From IMG/VR virus record IMGVR_UViG_3300033747_000022, positions 1-64,000 of that record: a stretch of 64,000 bases of DNA; one strand, 5' to 3'. Every line of letters starts with the position of its first letter. The stretch's first letter is position 1. Below the pieces are notes generated by a model. That model made no database searches. It saw only the letters and a list, made by a program, of their open reading frames with translations, and was not told where the DNA came from. A program made the translations under genes and the position numbers. The stretch is from a virus. Positions 1 through 8,494 of the stretch are shown here, in pieces.

Positions 1-42
1 TCTCCACAGGCTTAAAATCCTGTTAGCCCAACAGTATATCCT
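1..42 (-). ncRNA. possible right end / omega-RNA 3' hairpin of an IS200/IS605-family element
   Basis: The minus strand just after the TnpB remnant stop contains an ACAGG ... CCTGT hairpin (positions 6-23) followed by GGAGA. This resembles the GACTTTAGTC-type hairpin plus GGAG that ends many TnpB omega-RNAs and IS605 right ends. The element would continue past the window edge, so neither the guide segment nor the true end can be seen. The call rests on resemblance and position only. Confidence 0.3.
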
Positions 43-240
43 CTAACTTGCCTTTTGCATTTTTAAACCTTCATCTAAGATGTTTTTGCTAGCATTAATG
101 TCTCTATCGTGTACTTCTCCACATTCAGGACATTTCCACTTTCTGATTTTTAAATCTTTAACTTCTTCATTTTTATAGCCACAATTATTACACAGCTGGC
201 TGCTAGCAAAAAATGTGTCTATCTTAATCACTAATAATAT
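43..240 (-). pseudogene. tnpB: TnpB (IS200/IS605 accessory nuclease) C-terminal remnant
   Basis: About 62 residues remain of a protein that is normally around 370-450. What survives is the end of TnpB: the SSQLCNNCGY and KCPECG halves of the four-cysteine zinc ribbon, then HDRDINASKNI, which holds the last RuvC catalytic Asp. The first two RuvC acidic blocks and the wedge domain are absent. Upstream in the same frame is a TAA (241-243) and then unrelated sequence. The fragment cannot be an active RNA-guided nuclease. It lies directly after phage fibre genes, so an element probably inserted at the end of this operon and later decayed. A GTG at 229-231 could start translation but has no convincing ribosome binding site. 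Confidence 0.9.
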
Positions 241-339
241 TTATGCTTTTTGTTTCTCCAATCTCGTATTTGCTGCTAGAATAAACAGAGAGTGAGTCAT
301 TAGTGTAATACCAGTCTCAATACTGTAGTCTAATGACAA
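241..339 (-). CDS. 32-residue ORF with a good RBS, probably the head of a truncated phage gene
   Basis: A TTG start at 337-339 sits seven bases after GGAGG (within AAAGGAGG), a better start signal than many real genes here have. It encodes 32 residues beginning MSLDYSIETG and ends at a TAA in the same frame as the TnpB remnant. I do not recognise the sequence. The strong ribosome binding site and its position directly after a fibre gene suggest the 5' end of the next phage gene, cut by insertion or deletion involving the IS element. The ORF contains an 8-base inverted repeat (GTCATTAG/CTAATGAC, 26-base loop) of unknown meaning. It could also be a functionless leftover. Confidence 0.4.
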   Translation of the reverse strand: MSLDYSIETGITLMTHSLFILAANTRLEKQKA

Positions 340-388
340 GCTAAAACCTCCTTTCTATTGTTAAGTATTATAAACATTACTAAACTAA

Positions 389-787
389 TTACTTAACATA
401 TTCATCATAATTTTCTATGTGATGTTCTATATTACTTATTGTAAAGGCGGTTGTTATATTTGGTGCTGTCATCTTCCTCCAGATAGGTACTGGTGGGTCA
501 AAGTCATTGTTTGGTACGTTTAAAATTTGGTTGTAAGTTCCCGGACTGCCGTTACTGTCTAGAGCATACTCTATATCAATTTCTCCTGCGTTTGATGTAT
601 TATCAAAATCATTTACTGTGCTGACAACTATATTTTCGTATGTTAAATTAGGGTCATCTGAACCTATATAAATTTGTGTTTCTGATATAATAGTGCTGCC
701 TACAACATCAGCAAGTCTTTCATGGTCTACATCTGCTTCTGTTATTTCTTGAGTACCTGCTGCATCATGATAAAAATGTAATGCCAT
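389..787 (-). CDS. small tail-fibre-region protein of unknown function
   Basis: The product is 132 residues, acidic and without signal peptide or membrane segment. ATG at 787 is chosen over an in-frame GTG at 796 because AAGGAG lies eight bases before the ATG but abuts the GTG. The first residues are MALHFYHDAAG, a style of N-terminus seen in small virion accessory proteins. The rest is rich in D, N and T and probably beta-stranded. It follows the FN3 fibre protein by 12 bases and is the last intact gene before the IS remnant, so it is likely a fibre-associated or capping protein. No family was recognised and the assignment rests on position. Confidence 0.6.
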   Translation of the reverse strand: MALHFYHDAAGTQEITEADVDHERLADVVGSTIISETQIYIGSDDPNLTYENIVVSTVNDFDNTSNAGEIDIEYALDSNGSPGTYNQILNVPNNDFDPPVPIWRKMTAPNITTAFTISNIEHHIENYDEYVK

Positions 788-799
788 TATCCTCACTCC

Positions 800-2134
800 T
801 TAAACTGGTTTTATTATTGTTATCATTTCTCCCTGGGTGGATGTGAAGTGCTTGTCAAAATGCCACAACTTACCACCTTCGGGTTTTACATTTACCTTTT
901 CTTTCACTGATTCGTTTATCGTTTTGAGTATCGACTTGCCTTCTGCTCCTACTGTAACACCATCAGATATGTATCCATCTTCTGCATATATAGTTCCGTT
1001 AACAAGTAAGCCTAAGTTTGGCTCGTAGTATAACCTTCCTCCAAAGTCTATAATGCCGCTATCTAGGTCAACCTGAGCTCCTTTTGTTTGTGGCTCATAA
1101 TTTTCTGACTGAATCTGCCCTGTCCTTACTACTCCACCAGAAATAGTTGTGTAATTTGTTGTATCAGAAGTCCAATTTTCAACAGCACCAACTGCATTTT
1201 CTGAATAAGATTTAGCGTTTTCTTCAGCAGAATCAGCTTTGCTTTGTGCCCCCGATTGTGTTTCTAAGTCATTGGTTGAAGTTGCTGTACCTCCAATTAC
1301 TATCTCGCCTTCAAAATGGGCGTTTCCGTCGGGGTCTATACTAAAGCTACCACTTGTATGTCTGATACCATTTTCGTCTAACAGGAATGTTCCTCCACCA
1401 GCTGAACCATTTACATTGTCGTGATTGATGGTTGCATCACCAACATCAACGTCTGTCCAACTTGCAGGGCTTACTATGTTGCCAATCTCTAATCCGTTCT
1501 CTGTTCTTCTTGCTGCTGCTATACCAAATCTATAAAATGTATTAGGAGCAAGACCTTCTAATAAGTAGTACGCACTATTGCTTTCGTTTACACTAAAGCT
1601 AACATTGCTGTCTTCTGTTGTCGGCACTCCAAGACCTGAAACATCACCTTTTTTCCAGAAAAGAATAAGCATATCAGCTATTTTAGTGCCCTGAGTGTAA
1701 GCACTCCATTCAACTCTAATATCTAAAGAGCCATTGCTGTTTTCATTAACAACTATATTTGTCGGTGTTGGCTCATTACTTGGAGCTCCCTGAGTTCTGT
1801 AATTTACAGTTTCGTCTAATAAAGCATCATGCTGGTCTTTAGTTGTGATAGTTGCAGTGCCATCATCCTGAGCGATAAAACCACTTACGCTAATCCACTC
1901 ACTATCTTTATTTTCGTATATTGCTTGAACCCAGGCTGTGTATTCTGTTCCATCCTTTAATGTTAATTGCCTAAATGTATGCTCAAATTTTTCTTTGCCT
2001 GTCTGGGCCAGCACCACAATTTCGTCTGTAGGCACAACTCCTGCAGGTGTTATTGCTACATTAAAACCTAAAACAGCATATATATCTCCTGACCACTGCC
2101 ATGTTACTTTTAAATTTTTTATAACATATGCCAT
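800..2134 (-). CDS. fibronectin-type-III-containing tail fibre / baseplate appendage protein
   Basis: The 444-residue protein opens with FN3-like segments: a first at about 1-95 and a second at about 120-225 containing LEGLAPNTFYRFGIAAAR, a typical FN3 F/G-strand pattern. The middle (about 240-330) resembles fibre shaft sequence, with HTSGSFSIDPDGNAHF and GGTATSTNDLETQSGA followed by an alanine/glutamate-rich stretch that could be coiled coil. The C-terminus ends in LWHFDKHFTSTQG plus a few residues. A nearly identical block occurs in the 1486-residue fibre (4034-8494), but there it opens a lectin-like domain that this protein lacks. FN3 domains are common on phage tails and bind surface glycans weakly. 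The exact place in the virion is inferred from gene order. Confidence 0.75.
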   Translation of the reverse strand: MAYVIKNLKVTWQWSGDIYAVLGFNVAITPAGVVPTDEIVVLAQTGKEKFEHTFRQLTLKDGTEYTAWVQAIYENKDSEWISVSGFIAQDDGTATITTKDQHDALLDETVNYRTQGAPSNEPTPTNIVVNENSNGSLDIRVEWSAYTQGTKIADMLILFWKKGDVSGLGVPTTEDSNVSFSVNESNSAYYLLEGLAPNTFYRFGIAAARRTENGLEIGNIVSPASWTDVDVGDATINHDNVNGSAGGGTFLLDENGIRHTSGSFSIDPDGNAHFEGEIVIGGTATSTNDLETQSGAQSKADSAEENAKSYSENAVGAVENWTSDTTNYTTISGGVVRTGQIQSENYEPQTKGAQVDLDSGIIDFGGRLYYEPNLGLLVNGTIYAEDGYISDGVTVGAEGKSILKTINESVKEKVNVKPEGGKLWHFDKHFTSTQGEMITIIKPV

Positions 2135-2169
2135 TATTTCACCTCTTTATTTTGAAGTTTGTCCCCTTT

Positions 2170-2466
2170 TTAAATTTTTAAGTCAAAATCATCTATGTTG
2201 TGCATCCTATCTCCTATATAAATATCTGCTGAGGGTTTTTTAAAAATTAATTTATGGTATTTAACATTCCATTTTTCAAATTGCTTTTCAGTAACAAAGC
2301 GCCAGTCTATATCTGTTTCTGTACCCCTTGCTGTGAAGTACCATATAGTATTTCCTTCATCATATAATCTGTTAAACATTTTTATTTTTTCTTTTTTTGG
2401 CTTAGCATCATGATAGTTTTTCTCTTGTGTACATATAGTTCCATCTATATCTACAACATATTTCAT
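2170..2466 (-). CDS. HAD-superfamily phosphatase, capsule-biosynthesis (EcbF/BcbF) type
   Basis: This 98-residue protein starts with the HAD nucleophile motif DIDGTIC (Asp6 nucleophile, Asp8 acid/base). FTARG supplies motif II, a lysine-rich stretch near residues 70-77 may supply motif III, and IGDRMHNIDDF is the motif IV region. Size and motif wording match the small capless EcbF/BcbF-like phosphatases of polysaccharide loci, which probably dephosphorylate sugar phosphates. It overlaps the preceding cytidylyltransferase gene by four bases (ATGA), implying coupled translation and a shared pathway. All key residues look intact. The substrate is unknown. Such an enzyme is unexpected inside a tail-fibre operon. 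Confidence 0.85.
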   Translation of the reverse strand: MKYVVDIDGTICTQEKNYHDAKPKKEKIKMFNRLYDEGNTIWYFTARGTETDIDWRFVTEKQFEKWNVKYHKLIFKKPSADIYIGDRMHNIDDFDLKI

Positions 2467-3128
2467 TTATTTTCCCACTTCCATTTAGCAAATTCATAAT
2501 CCTCTTTGGTGTCTATATCTATTACTTCTTTGTTTGGTACTTCTATTAAAGAATGGTTGTCCTTTAGCATCTGCCCATCTTTAAAGAAATTATCTTTGTT
2601 AAAAATATGAAAGCAGTGAGCAGCTTCGTAATAATCAGGTATTTCTTTTGTTGTCAGCCTCTCATAGTTTATATCTGTTAGGCATCTATTCTCATTATTA
2701 AATAACCAGTTTTTATAAACTTTTACGCTTGTTGCATAATTGCCCTCACAGTAATCTTCATCTAAGCTGTCAAATGTCTCTAATGACTTTAATATTGTTT
2801 CTTTTTCTAAAAAAGCAAGGCACGGATTTAAAAACATTAAGTGGGTATCTTCTACTTCTTTTAAGTCTTTAAATATATACTCAAGCGGGCCATCAACTAA
2901 GGCCGTATCTTCATCTCTTAAAATAACTGTTAGATTATCATATTTTTGAGCAATCTCTACAAGCTCTTTGTCGTAGCATAGTGCGTATTTATTATACTTA
3001 TCTGGCAGGCTGTTTAGCTTTTTGCAGGCTATATCCCAGAGGTTTGTATCTCCTAAAGGAAGTATTAATTTGTTTGGAAGCCTTTCGCTTTGTAATCTAC
3101 CAGGAATAAAAACTCCGATTTTTTTCAT
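2463..3128 (-). CDS. CMP-sugar cytidylyltransferase-like protein (CTP_transf_3 family)
   Basis: The 221-residue protein begins with VFIPGRLQSERLPNKLILPLG, equivalent to the IPARxxSxRLPxK nucleotide-binding loop of CMP-KDO synthetase, CMP-sialate synthetase (NeuA) and SpsF-like proteins. DEDTALVDGPLEYI (about 92-105) and a terminal VIDIDTKEDYEFA, which recalls the DIDxxxDLxxA ending of this family, support the assignment. Members transfer CMP from CTP to an acidic or other sugar. The length is slightly under the usual 230-250. It lies between a radical SAM gene upstream and a HAD phosphatase with which it overlaps, a grouping typical of surface-sugar loci. The sugar cannot be told from sequence. 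Confidence 0.85.
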   Translation of the reverse strand: MKKIGVFIPGRLQSERLPNKLILPLGDTNLWDIACKKLNSLPDKYNKYALCYDKELVEIAQKYDNLTVILRDEDTALVDGPLEYIFKDLKEVEDTHLMFLNPCLAFLEKETILKSLETFDSLDEDYCEGNYATSVKVYKNWLFNNENRCLTDINYERLTTKEIPDYYEAAHCFHIFNKDNFFKDGQMLKDNHSLIEVPNKEVIDIDTKEDYEFAKWKWENK

Positions 3129-3147
3129 TTTTTAACTCCTTTTAATC

Positions 3148-3951
3148 TCAATATTTTATACCGGGATTTTCCCTGGTATACCTACCCTCTTCTTTAATGC
3201 AGTACTTGCACTGCTCGGGAAAATCTAAGTTTTGAATTCTTAACTGCAGGCCTTTTAGTTTTTTAGAATCCAATATTGATTTAAGACTTTTGTTTTTTAT
3301 GTTACCAAGTACAAATTCCTGATGGATATCATTATCGCTTCTGAAGTTGCAGCAGGGCATCACATTCCCGTTGTAGTCTATACCAAGAAAATGAAAGGGT
3401 TCATAGCATTTCTTTTTTCTTATTTTTTTATCTGCTTTTTCTAAAGAGCCCGCCCTGTCTCCAAAGCTTTCCAGTCTGGCCCAGTCGCTAACATACACTA
3501 CTTCCATGTCGTGACCAAAACCGTATATCTTATTATCTATTATTTCTGTTATCTCAAAATTTAAATCTTCCATTCTTTGAATACAGTAGCCTAAACCTTT
3601 GTTGTCGTAATCCATTATTGAAAGCTCGTCTATTTCAACTCTATCTAAAATGGAGTTTGTAAGATAATCTCCATTGGTGTTTGTTACAAGTCTTGCTTCA
3701 GGTAATAACAACCTTGCTATTTTAGTATACTGAGTAAAAATTTCTTTCAGTGCAAAAGGTTCATTATACCTTGAGTAACTTATTGTTCCTTTATAATCGA
3801 TGGACTTGAGTTCGTTTAAAATATTTGTATAATTAGTCTTAGGCAGTATCTTTTTTATCTTTCGATTTATATATTTATTAGGACACCAATTACATGTTCT
3901 GTTGCAATAGCTGTGTATTTCTATTTCTACCATTCTTAGATTAGTGTACAT
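3148..3951 (-). CDS. radical SAM / SPASM-domain protein
   Basis: The 267-residue protein has the radical SAM cluster motif CNRTCNWC (CxxxCxxC) at residues 17-24, which binds the [4Fe-4S] cluster that cleaves S-adenosylmethionine. A C-terminal SPASM-type region follows: Cys near residue 190 (KKCYEPF), NGNVMPCCNF, the LGNIKNKSLKSI landmark and a final PEQCKYC. SPASM proteins modify peptides or, in some polysaccharide loci, act with sugar enzymes. ATG at 3951 follows AAGGGGG. It is first in the three-gene cassette and lies 36 bases downstream of the -10 box of a strong promoter. The substrate could be a small metabolite, a sugar nucleotide or a virion protein. Confidence 0.88.
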   Translation of the reverse strand: MYTNLRMVEIEIHSYCNRTCNWCPNKYINRKIKKILPKTNYTNILNELKSIDYKGTISYSRYNEPFALKEIFTQYTKIARLLLPEARLVTNTNGDYLTNSILDRVEIDELSIMDYDNKGLGYCIQRMEDLNFEITEIIDNKIYGFGHDMEVVYVSDWARLESFGDRAGSLEKADKKIRKKKCYEPFHFLGIDYNGNVMPCCNFRSDNDIHQEFVLGNIKNKSLKSILDSKKLKGLQLRIQNLDFPEQCKYCIKEEGRYTRENPGIKY

Positions 3952-3986
3952 TTTGGCCCCCTTTTTATTCTTTCCTTCTATATATA

Positions 3987-4015
3987 ATTATACCATATTC
4001 TGGACCATTTTTCAA
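3987..4015 (-). promoter_or_regulatory. sigma-A-type promoter for the enzyme cassette
   Basis: On the minus strand TTGAAA (4010-4015) is separated by exactly 17 bases from TATAAT (3987-3992), a consensus-quality vegetative promoter. It sits in the 82-base gap between the 1486-residue fibre gene and the radical SAM gene and directs transcription into the latter. The spacer begins AATGGTCC, matching AGTGGACC in the second promoter at 28365-28393. Confidence 0.85.
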
Positions 4016-4033
4016 GTTGTTTATTAAACTAAA

Positions 4034-7000
4034 CTAAACCTCTGTGACTACTACATTCGTAGGGCTTTTAGTTACAGTTTTGGGCTGTAAATCATTGAAA
4101 GGTTTTTTTATTTCATGCCATGCTTTTATTATTTCGTCTGCATAATATTTATTAGAAATTAAAACCTCATCTATCACGGAATTGACGTGCTCTTCGTTCT
4201 TATTTTTGGAACCGAAATATATTATATCTGAAGAAAAAAATTCCGGCAGATTGAAACTGTTTTTAATAAACTTCTCGCTGTCTATAAAGATTGCCATCTC
4301 ATCAGGACCCCACTTAAAAGTAAAGCGTTTAAATCCGGGCTCATAAACATGGTTTGCAGTAACTTCCTGTGCTGTTGTGCCGTCATGGATTCTGAATCTG
4401 AAGGTATTATCGCTTAAGTTATAGTAAGCTATAAACTGACCCTCTGCAGCAAACTCTCCTATGCTAAATAATCTCTTGTAACCTGAACTTCCTTTAAAAT
4501 CTACATCACTTGGTATCTTAAAAGCCATCGATATTGTTCCTGAATTTGTATTTAAATTAAGGTCTGCTGTATTATAGAACAAAACTCCCTCATCTACGCT
4601 GTGGATTCCAGCACCGTTTTTAAATAATCCAGCTTCTATTGAAGCTGTGAAATCTCCTGCTGGATAAACTCCCTTTGTCGATGTAAAATGCTTATCGAAA
4701 TGGAATATATTTATCTCAGGGTCACTTACTATATCAGCTTCAGAGTAAAGAATAGCCTCTTCCTGCTTGGCATCTGTAATTGAGTTATATAAAATGACTC
4801 TTTTAGATTCCAAATCATCAAATAGTGTTCTTACTTCAAGTCTTGTTGCATTTGTTGTCGTAATATCTAAAGGGTAAAGGTCAGAATCAAGACCTACCCA
4901 CTCTGAAAGTTTAACCTCTAAATCTATTAAAGACTGTTCGTAAGACTCTTTGATAGTGACTATATTCTTTTCTTCAGCTATCTGAACCAAGTCGACACTC
5001 TCTGTCTTTAAGCTTTCTAATGTTGTCTGAAGAGTGTTGGCTTCTGCTTTTGTAATAACAGAGTCCATTGAGAATCTATCAATCTGGTTTTGTATCTCAG
5101 TCTCTAATGAGTTTATCTCAGCCTGAGACCATGCTATAGCAGCATCCTGCCTGAACTTTGTTATCTCATTTAAAAGCTCTGCCTTGGTGCTCATTACATT
5201 ATCGAATTTTATTTCTATATTATCTTTATCGCTAACAGCTATATCAACAGGGTAAGACTCTAATCCTATCCATGAGTTTAGCTCAAGCTCTAATTCGTTT
5301 ATCGCATTTTCTGCTGCAGTTCTTTTGTCAGCAAGCGATGTAGTGTTGTGTGTTGATGTGGAAATAATAGAACTTGCTACTGTATTCAAGGAAGACCACT
5401 CTGATTTAACTCTTTCTTTTGAGCCCCTTAAAGTTTCAGCTTCTATTCTTGTCAGTTTTAAGTCATCTACAAATTGGCTCAGCTGGTTTCCTAAAGATGA
5501 AAAGCTTTTGTTTAAATCATTGATATCATCTGTTAGCTTGTCGTTTATTACTTTAGGATTGTATCCCTCTTCATACTGAGTGTCTGTTCCTATAACTATG
5601 TGGTCAGCACTCAGTCTACCTCTAACATCTAGCTTATCTATTTCAAGGTAGTCAATGTGGGCTGTATTAATCATGGCGTTTTCTATCTGAGCTGCCTTTG
5701 TTATAATCGAAGCTGCAGCCAGCTTGTCACCTGTAACAGAGCCGTTAGCAATTAAGTCTGCTTCTATATAAATATTTCCCGTGGTTGAGTCAACAGCAAA
5801 GATTGGTTTTCCAACCTCAGCTCCGTCTTCTGTATCTCCAAAAACAAAGAATCTGTCGGCCATTACAGAGAATTCAGATTCTCCATTTTCGCTGGCAAGA
5901 CCAAAGCCTGATATAACTTCTTTGCCGTTTGCATGCTCTCTTACCTTGACTGTAAATTCGTTGCTTAACTGTCTTACCTGACTTGTGGTGGACTCTATTC
6001 CGTACCATTCACATTTTTTGATAATCCCGTTTTGAACTTCTTTGATGTCGTTTACTATTAAGCCCGAGCCTTCATCTATCTTATATCCGCTTAAAAGACC
6101 AACTTCGTTTCCTTCAATATCAGCCATCAACCCTGTTGTCTGGTAGCTGTTCCAGAGCTGAATCTCGTCAAGATAGCCGCTAAAAAAGTTGGAATACTCT
6201 GCTGAGATAATACCAGAAGCTGGTGATTTTAGTTTTGTAGTACCAAAAGCAAATCCCTCTGATAAGTAAGATAAATTAAAGCTGTCTGTTATTTTGCTTT
6301 TAACTACTTCTCCATCAACTTTTAGGAAAAGCTTACCTGCTGGTCCGTCAGCTATAGCCTCTATCTCATACCATCTATCTTTGCTTAAATTTTCCAGTCC
6401 ATAATCTATACTCTTTTTAACTTCATTTTCTACAACCGTAAAATCAAGATTATTATTATAAAGTGATACCTCAAGCCCGCTGACATTATCTCCACCTGCA
6501 AAAAGAGCCTGATGCCCTTCAAATTCTGTAAAGTTAACCCTTAATTTTATCGAAAGAACATTGTTGCCAGGTACCGAGGCTAAAGTGTTAAAGTCAATCC
6601 AGCTTTCAACACCTCTAAACCTAAGATAACTTCCTTCATCTATGTTGATATGCCTTACTGTCGACTCAATAGAGTCAGCATTCTGGCTGATTTCTGTCTG
6701 GTTTAATTCTATGTTGCCTTCGTTTGTGTCAAGTCTATTTACTGCCGATGTAATATTTTCAGCGTTGACTGTTATCGCGGCTTCATTAGCTGATATATTA
6801 CCTTCGTTTGTAGTAAGTCTTTCAGCATGGAGGCCGATATCAGTCTCGTTTTGAGAAATAGAAGTCTGGTTGGTTGAAATTGAACCCTCGTTACCGCTGA
6901 CCCTTGTTTCAAGGCCTAAAATTGTAGACCCTTCAGGTATAGGTTCGTTCCACTTAAAGCCCTCTCCTTTAAGCTGGCTTATGGTGTCAACCACGCTTAC

Positions 7001-8494
7001 ATCAACTTCCTTGGCTGTTACACCTCTTTTGATTAAAGCGTCAACTGCAAGCTCTTTCATTGTCTTCTTTACTGCATAGCGGACTACTATATCTGTTAAT
7101 CCATCAGGAAGATTTGGTGTTGCAGATAAAACTAGGTGTATTTCCTCTCCTGGTTCTTTCCCGTACCATTTAATGTCATTTCCTTCTACATCTTGATGAG
7201 GTAGTTGAAGTCCGTTCTCGTCAACTAAATCTATAACCTCAACTGCATTACCATCTGCATCAAAAAGCTCTCCGTAATTCTCGTCAACAAAATCAAAAAA
7301 TGCATTAGCATCTTCTAAAGATGAACCCACATAAATATCCTCCGGGCCAGAATACTGGATTAAATAATCCATAGGTGTTATATCCTCTGTTAAAGTGTAG
7401 CTTTCTTCTACCGGATATCCTATTTCCTTATCCCAGTAAGCAGACCTTGACTCAAGGTTATTTATTTTATCTGTTAAGCCGTCAACAACTGATGACTTAT
7501 TTAAAAGATTAAAGTTGATAACTGTTTTTCTGTCACTTACTACAACAGCATCTTTAAAATAGGTGTAATAACCATCAGCTTCGGCTTTTACTGTGTAAGG
7601 CCCCTTTGGGATTCCTTCCCATAAAGCCTTAAAGCTACTTAGCTCATCTGAGTTTATAGTTTCTTCTCTCTCGACAAGGGTGATTGTTGCTGGAATTGAT
7701 TCTCCTGCAAGGTTAAAAGCTTCAACCTCCAAGTCTCCAAGGCCTGACTCTAAAGCTTTTAAGGCTGTAGAACCTATATCTACTGCAGTATTTGCTATTA
7801 CTTCTACATTCGTTATTGTCTCGGTCTCAAAACCGCTGGCATTGATTGTAATACTGTGTGTCCCTGCAGTTAGTCCGGGCAGTGTGAAATATCCATCAGG
7901 TCCTGTGACAATACTCATTCCTGATTCTACCTGAGCATTTGCTATCCCTACACCGTCTTCTCTTGTTACTCTACCTGTTACATCTCCAACTTCGGGGTCC
8001 AGGGCTATAATACCCATATCTGTTACCCCGCCGTTGGTTATTATTATATTCTTTCTTGCTTTTGTATAGTGTCCATCTGCACTTACTTCTACTAAGTATG
8101 TATCAGAAGCTACCCCTGTAGCCTTGAAATCTCCGTCTTCATCTGAAGTGAAGGTGTAATTATCGAAGTTTCCATAAAGGCTTATTGTAGCTCCTTGAGG
8201 GACTGTGCTACCGATTAATGTTCCCGGTCTTGGCAGGAGATAAATCGTTCCTATTTCTTTAACACTATTTTTTTGAACATTAACTTCTATAGTTTTTGTT
8301 TCATAGTCTGGATGGTAAATCATTACTTTCTGCAGCCCAACCTCAGCTTCAACTATGAACTCTCCTGTAGTTCCAGTGATGGTGGAGTTTCCAGTAACTA
8401 CAATAGTTACATTATCTACTGGGTCTTCAGCTGTCTTTACTTTGATAAACCCGTGTATTTTACCGGGCTTTGGGTCTAAAAATATCTGGCCCAT
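4034..8494 (-). CDS. giant multidomain tail fibre / central appendage protein
   Basis: The 1486 residues read as a modular fibre. Residues 1-340 contain tandem carboxypeptidase-regulatory-like beta-sandwiches (for example GRVTREDGVGIANAQV then GPDGYFTLPGLTAGTHSI). A coiled coil of NEGxIxxNxxxI repeats lies at about 540-615. A first LamG-type lectin sandwich spans about 620-790. A block like the C-terminal domain of lambda J-type proteins (DUF1983) holds SEFSVMADRFFVFGD and FAVDSTTGNIYIEADLI (about 870-930). Two tandem helical repeats of about 110 residues, each with an ELxSWxGL motif, lie at 1010-1125 and 1140-1255. A second LamG-type domain begins after HFDKHFTSTKG (about 1265-1470). RBS is AAGGAGGT. 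It is a probable receptor-contacting fibre; the adsorption role is inferred. Confidence 0.85.
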   Translation of the reverse strand: MGQIFLDPKPGKIHGFIKVKTAEDPVDNVTIVVTGNSTITGTTGEFIVEAEVGLQKVMIYHPDYETKTIEVNVQKNSVKEIGTIYLLPRPGTLIGSTVPQGATISLYGNFDNYTFTSDEDGDFKATGVASDTYLVEVSADGHYTKARKNIIITNGGVTDMGIIALDPEVGDVTGRVTREDGVGIANAQVESGMSIVTGPDGYFTLPGLTAGTHSITINASGFETETITNVEVIANTAVDIGSTALKALESGLGDLEVEAFNLAGESIPATITLVEREETINSDELSSFKALWEGIPKGPYTVKAEADGYYTYFKDAVVVSDRKTVINFNLLNKSSVVDGLTDKINNLESRSAYWDKEIGYPVEESYTLTEDITPMDYLIQYSGPEDIYVGSSLEDANAFFDFVDENYGELFDADGNAVEVIDLVDENGLQLPHQDVEGNDIKWYGKEPGEEIHLVLSATPNLPDGLTDIVVRYAVKKTMKELAVDALIKRGVTAKEVDVSVVDTISQLKGEGFKWNEPIPEGSTILGLETRVSGNEGSISTNQTSISQNETDIGLHAERLTTNEGNISANEAAITVNAENITSAVNRLDTNEGNIELNQTEISQNADSIESTVRHINIDEGSYLRFRGVESWIDFNTLASVPGNNVLSIKLRVNFTEFEGHQALFAGGDNVSGLEVSLYNNNLDFTVVENEVKKSIDYGLENLSKDRWYEIEAIADGPAGKLFLKVDGEVVKSKITDSFNLSYLSEGFAFGTTKLKSPASGIISAEYSNFFSGYLDEIQLWNSYQTTGLMADIEGNEVGLLSGYKIDEGSGLIVNDIKEVQNGIIKKCEWYGIESTTSQVRQLSNEFTVKVREHANGKEVISGFGLASENGESEFSVMADRFFVFGDTEDGAEVGKPIFAVDSTTGNIYIEADLIANGSVTGDKLAAASIITKAAQIENAMINTAHIDYLEIDKLDVRGRLSADHIVIGTDTQYEEGYNPKVINDKLTDDINDLNKSFSSLGNQLSQFVDDLKLTRIEAETLRGSKERVKSEWSSLNTVASSIISTSTHNTTSLADKRTAAENAINELELELNSWIGLESYPVDIAVSDKDNIEIKFDNVMSTKAELLNEITKFRQDAAIAWSQAEINSLETEIQNQIDRFSMDSVITKAEANTLQTTLESLKTESVDLVQIAEEKNIVTIKESYEQSLIDLEVKLSEWVGLDSDLYPLDITTTNATRLEVRTLFDDLESKRVILYNSITDAKQEEAILYSEADIVSDPEINIFHFDKHFTSTKGVYPAGDFTASIEAGLFKNGAGIHSVDEGVLFYNTADLNLNTNSGTISMAFKIPSDVDFKGSSGYKRLFSIGEFAAEGQFIAYYNLSDNTFRFRIHDGTTAQEVTANHVYEPGFKRFTFKWGPDEMAIFIDSEKFIKNSFNLPEFFSSDIIYFGSKNKNEEHVNSVIDEVLISNKYYADEIIKAWHEIKKPFNDLQPKTVTKSPTNVVVTEV

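Noticed and set aside
296-337. GTCATTAG/CTAATGAC inverted repeat as an IS left end or attachment site
   Set aside because: Only eight bases with a 26-base loop, no matching copy near the TnpB remnant, and no target-site duplication visible.
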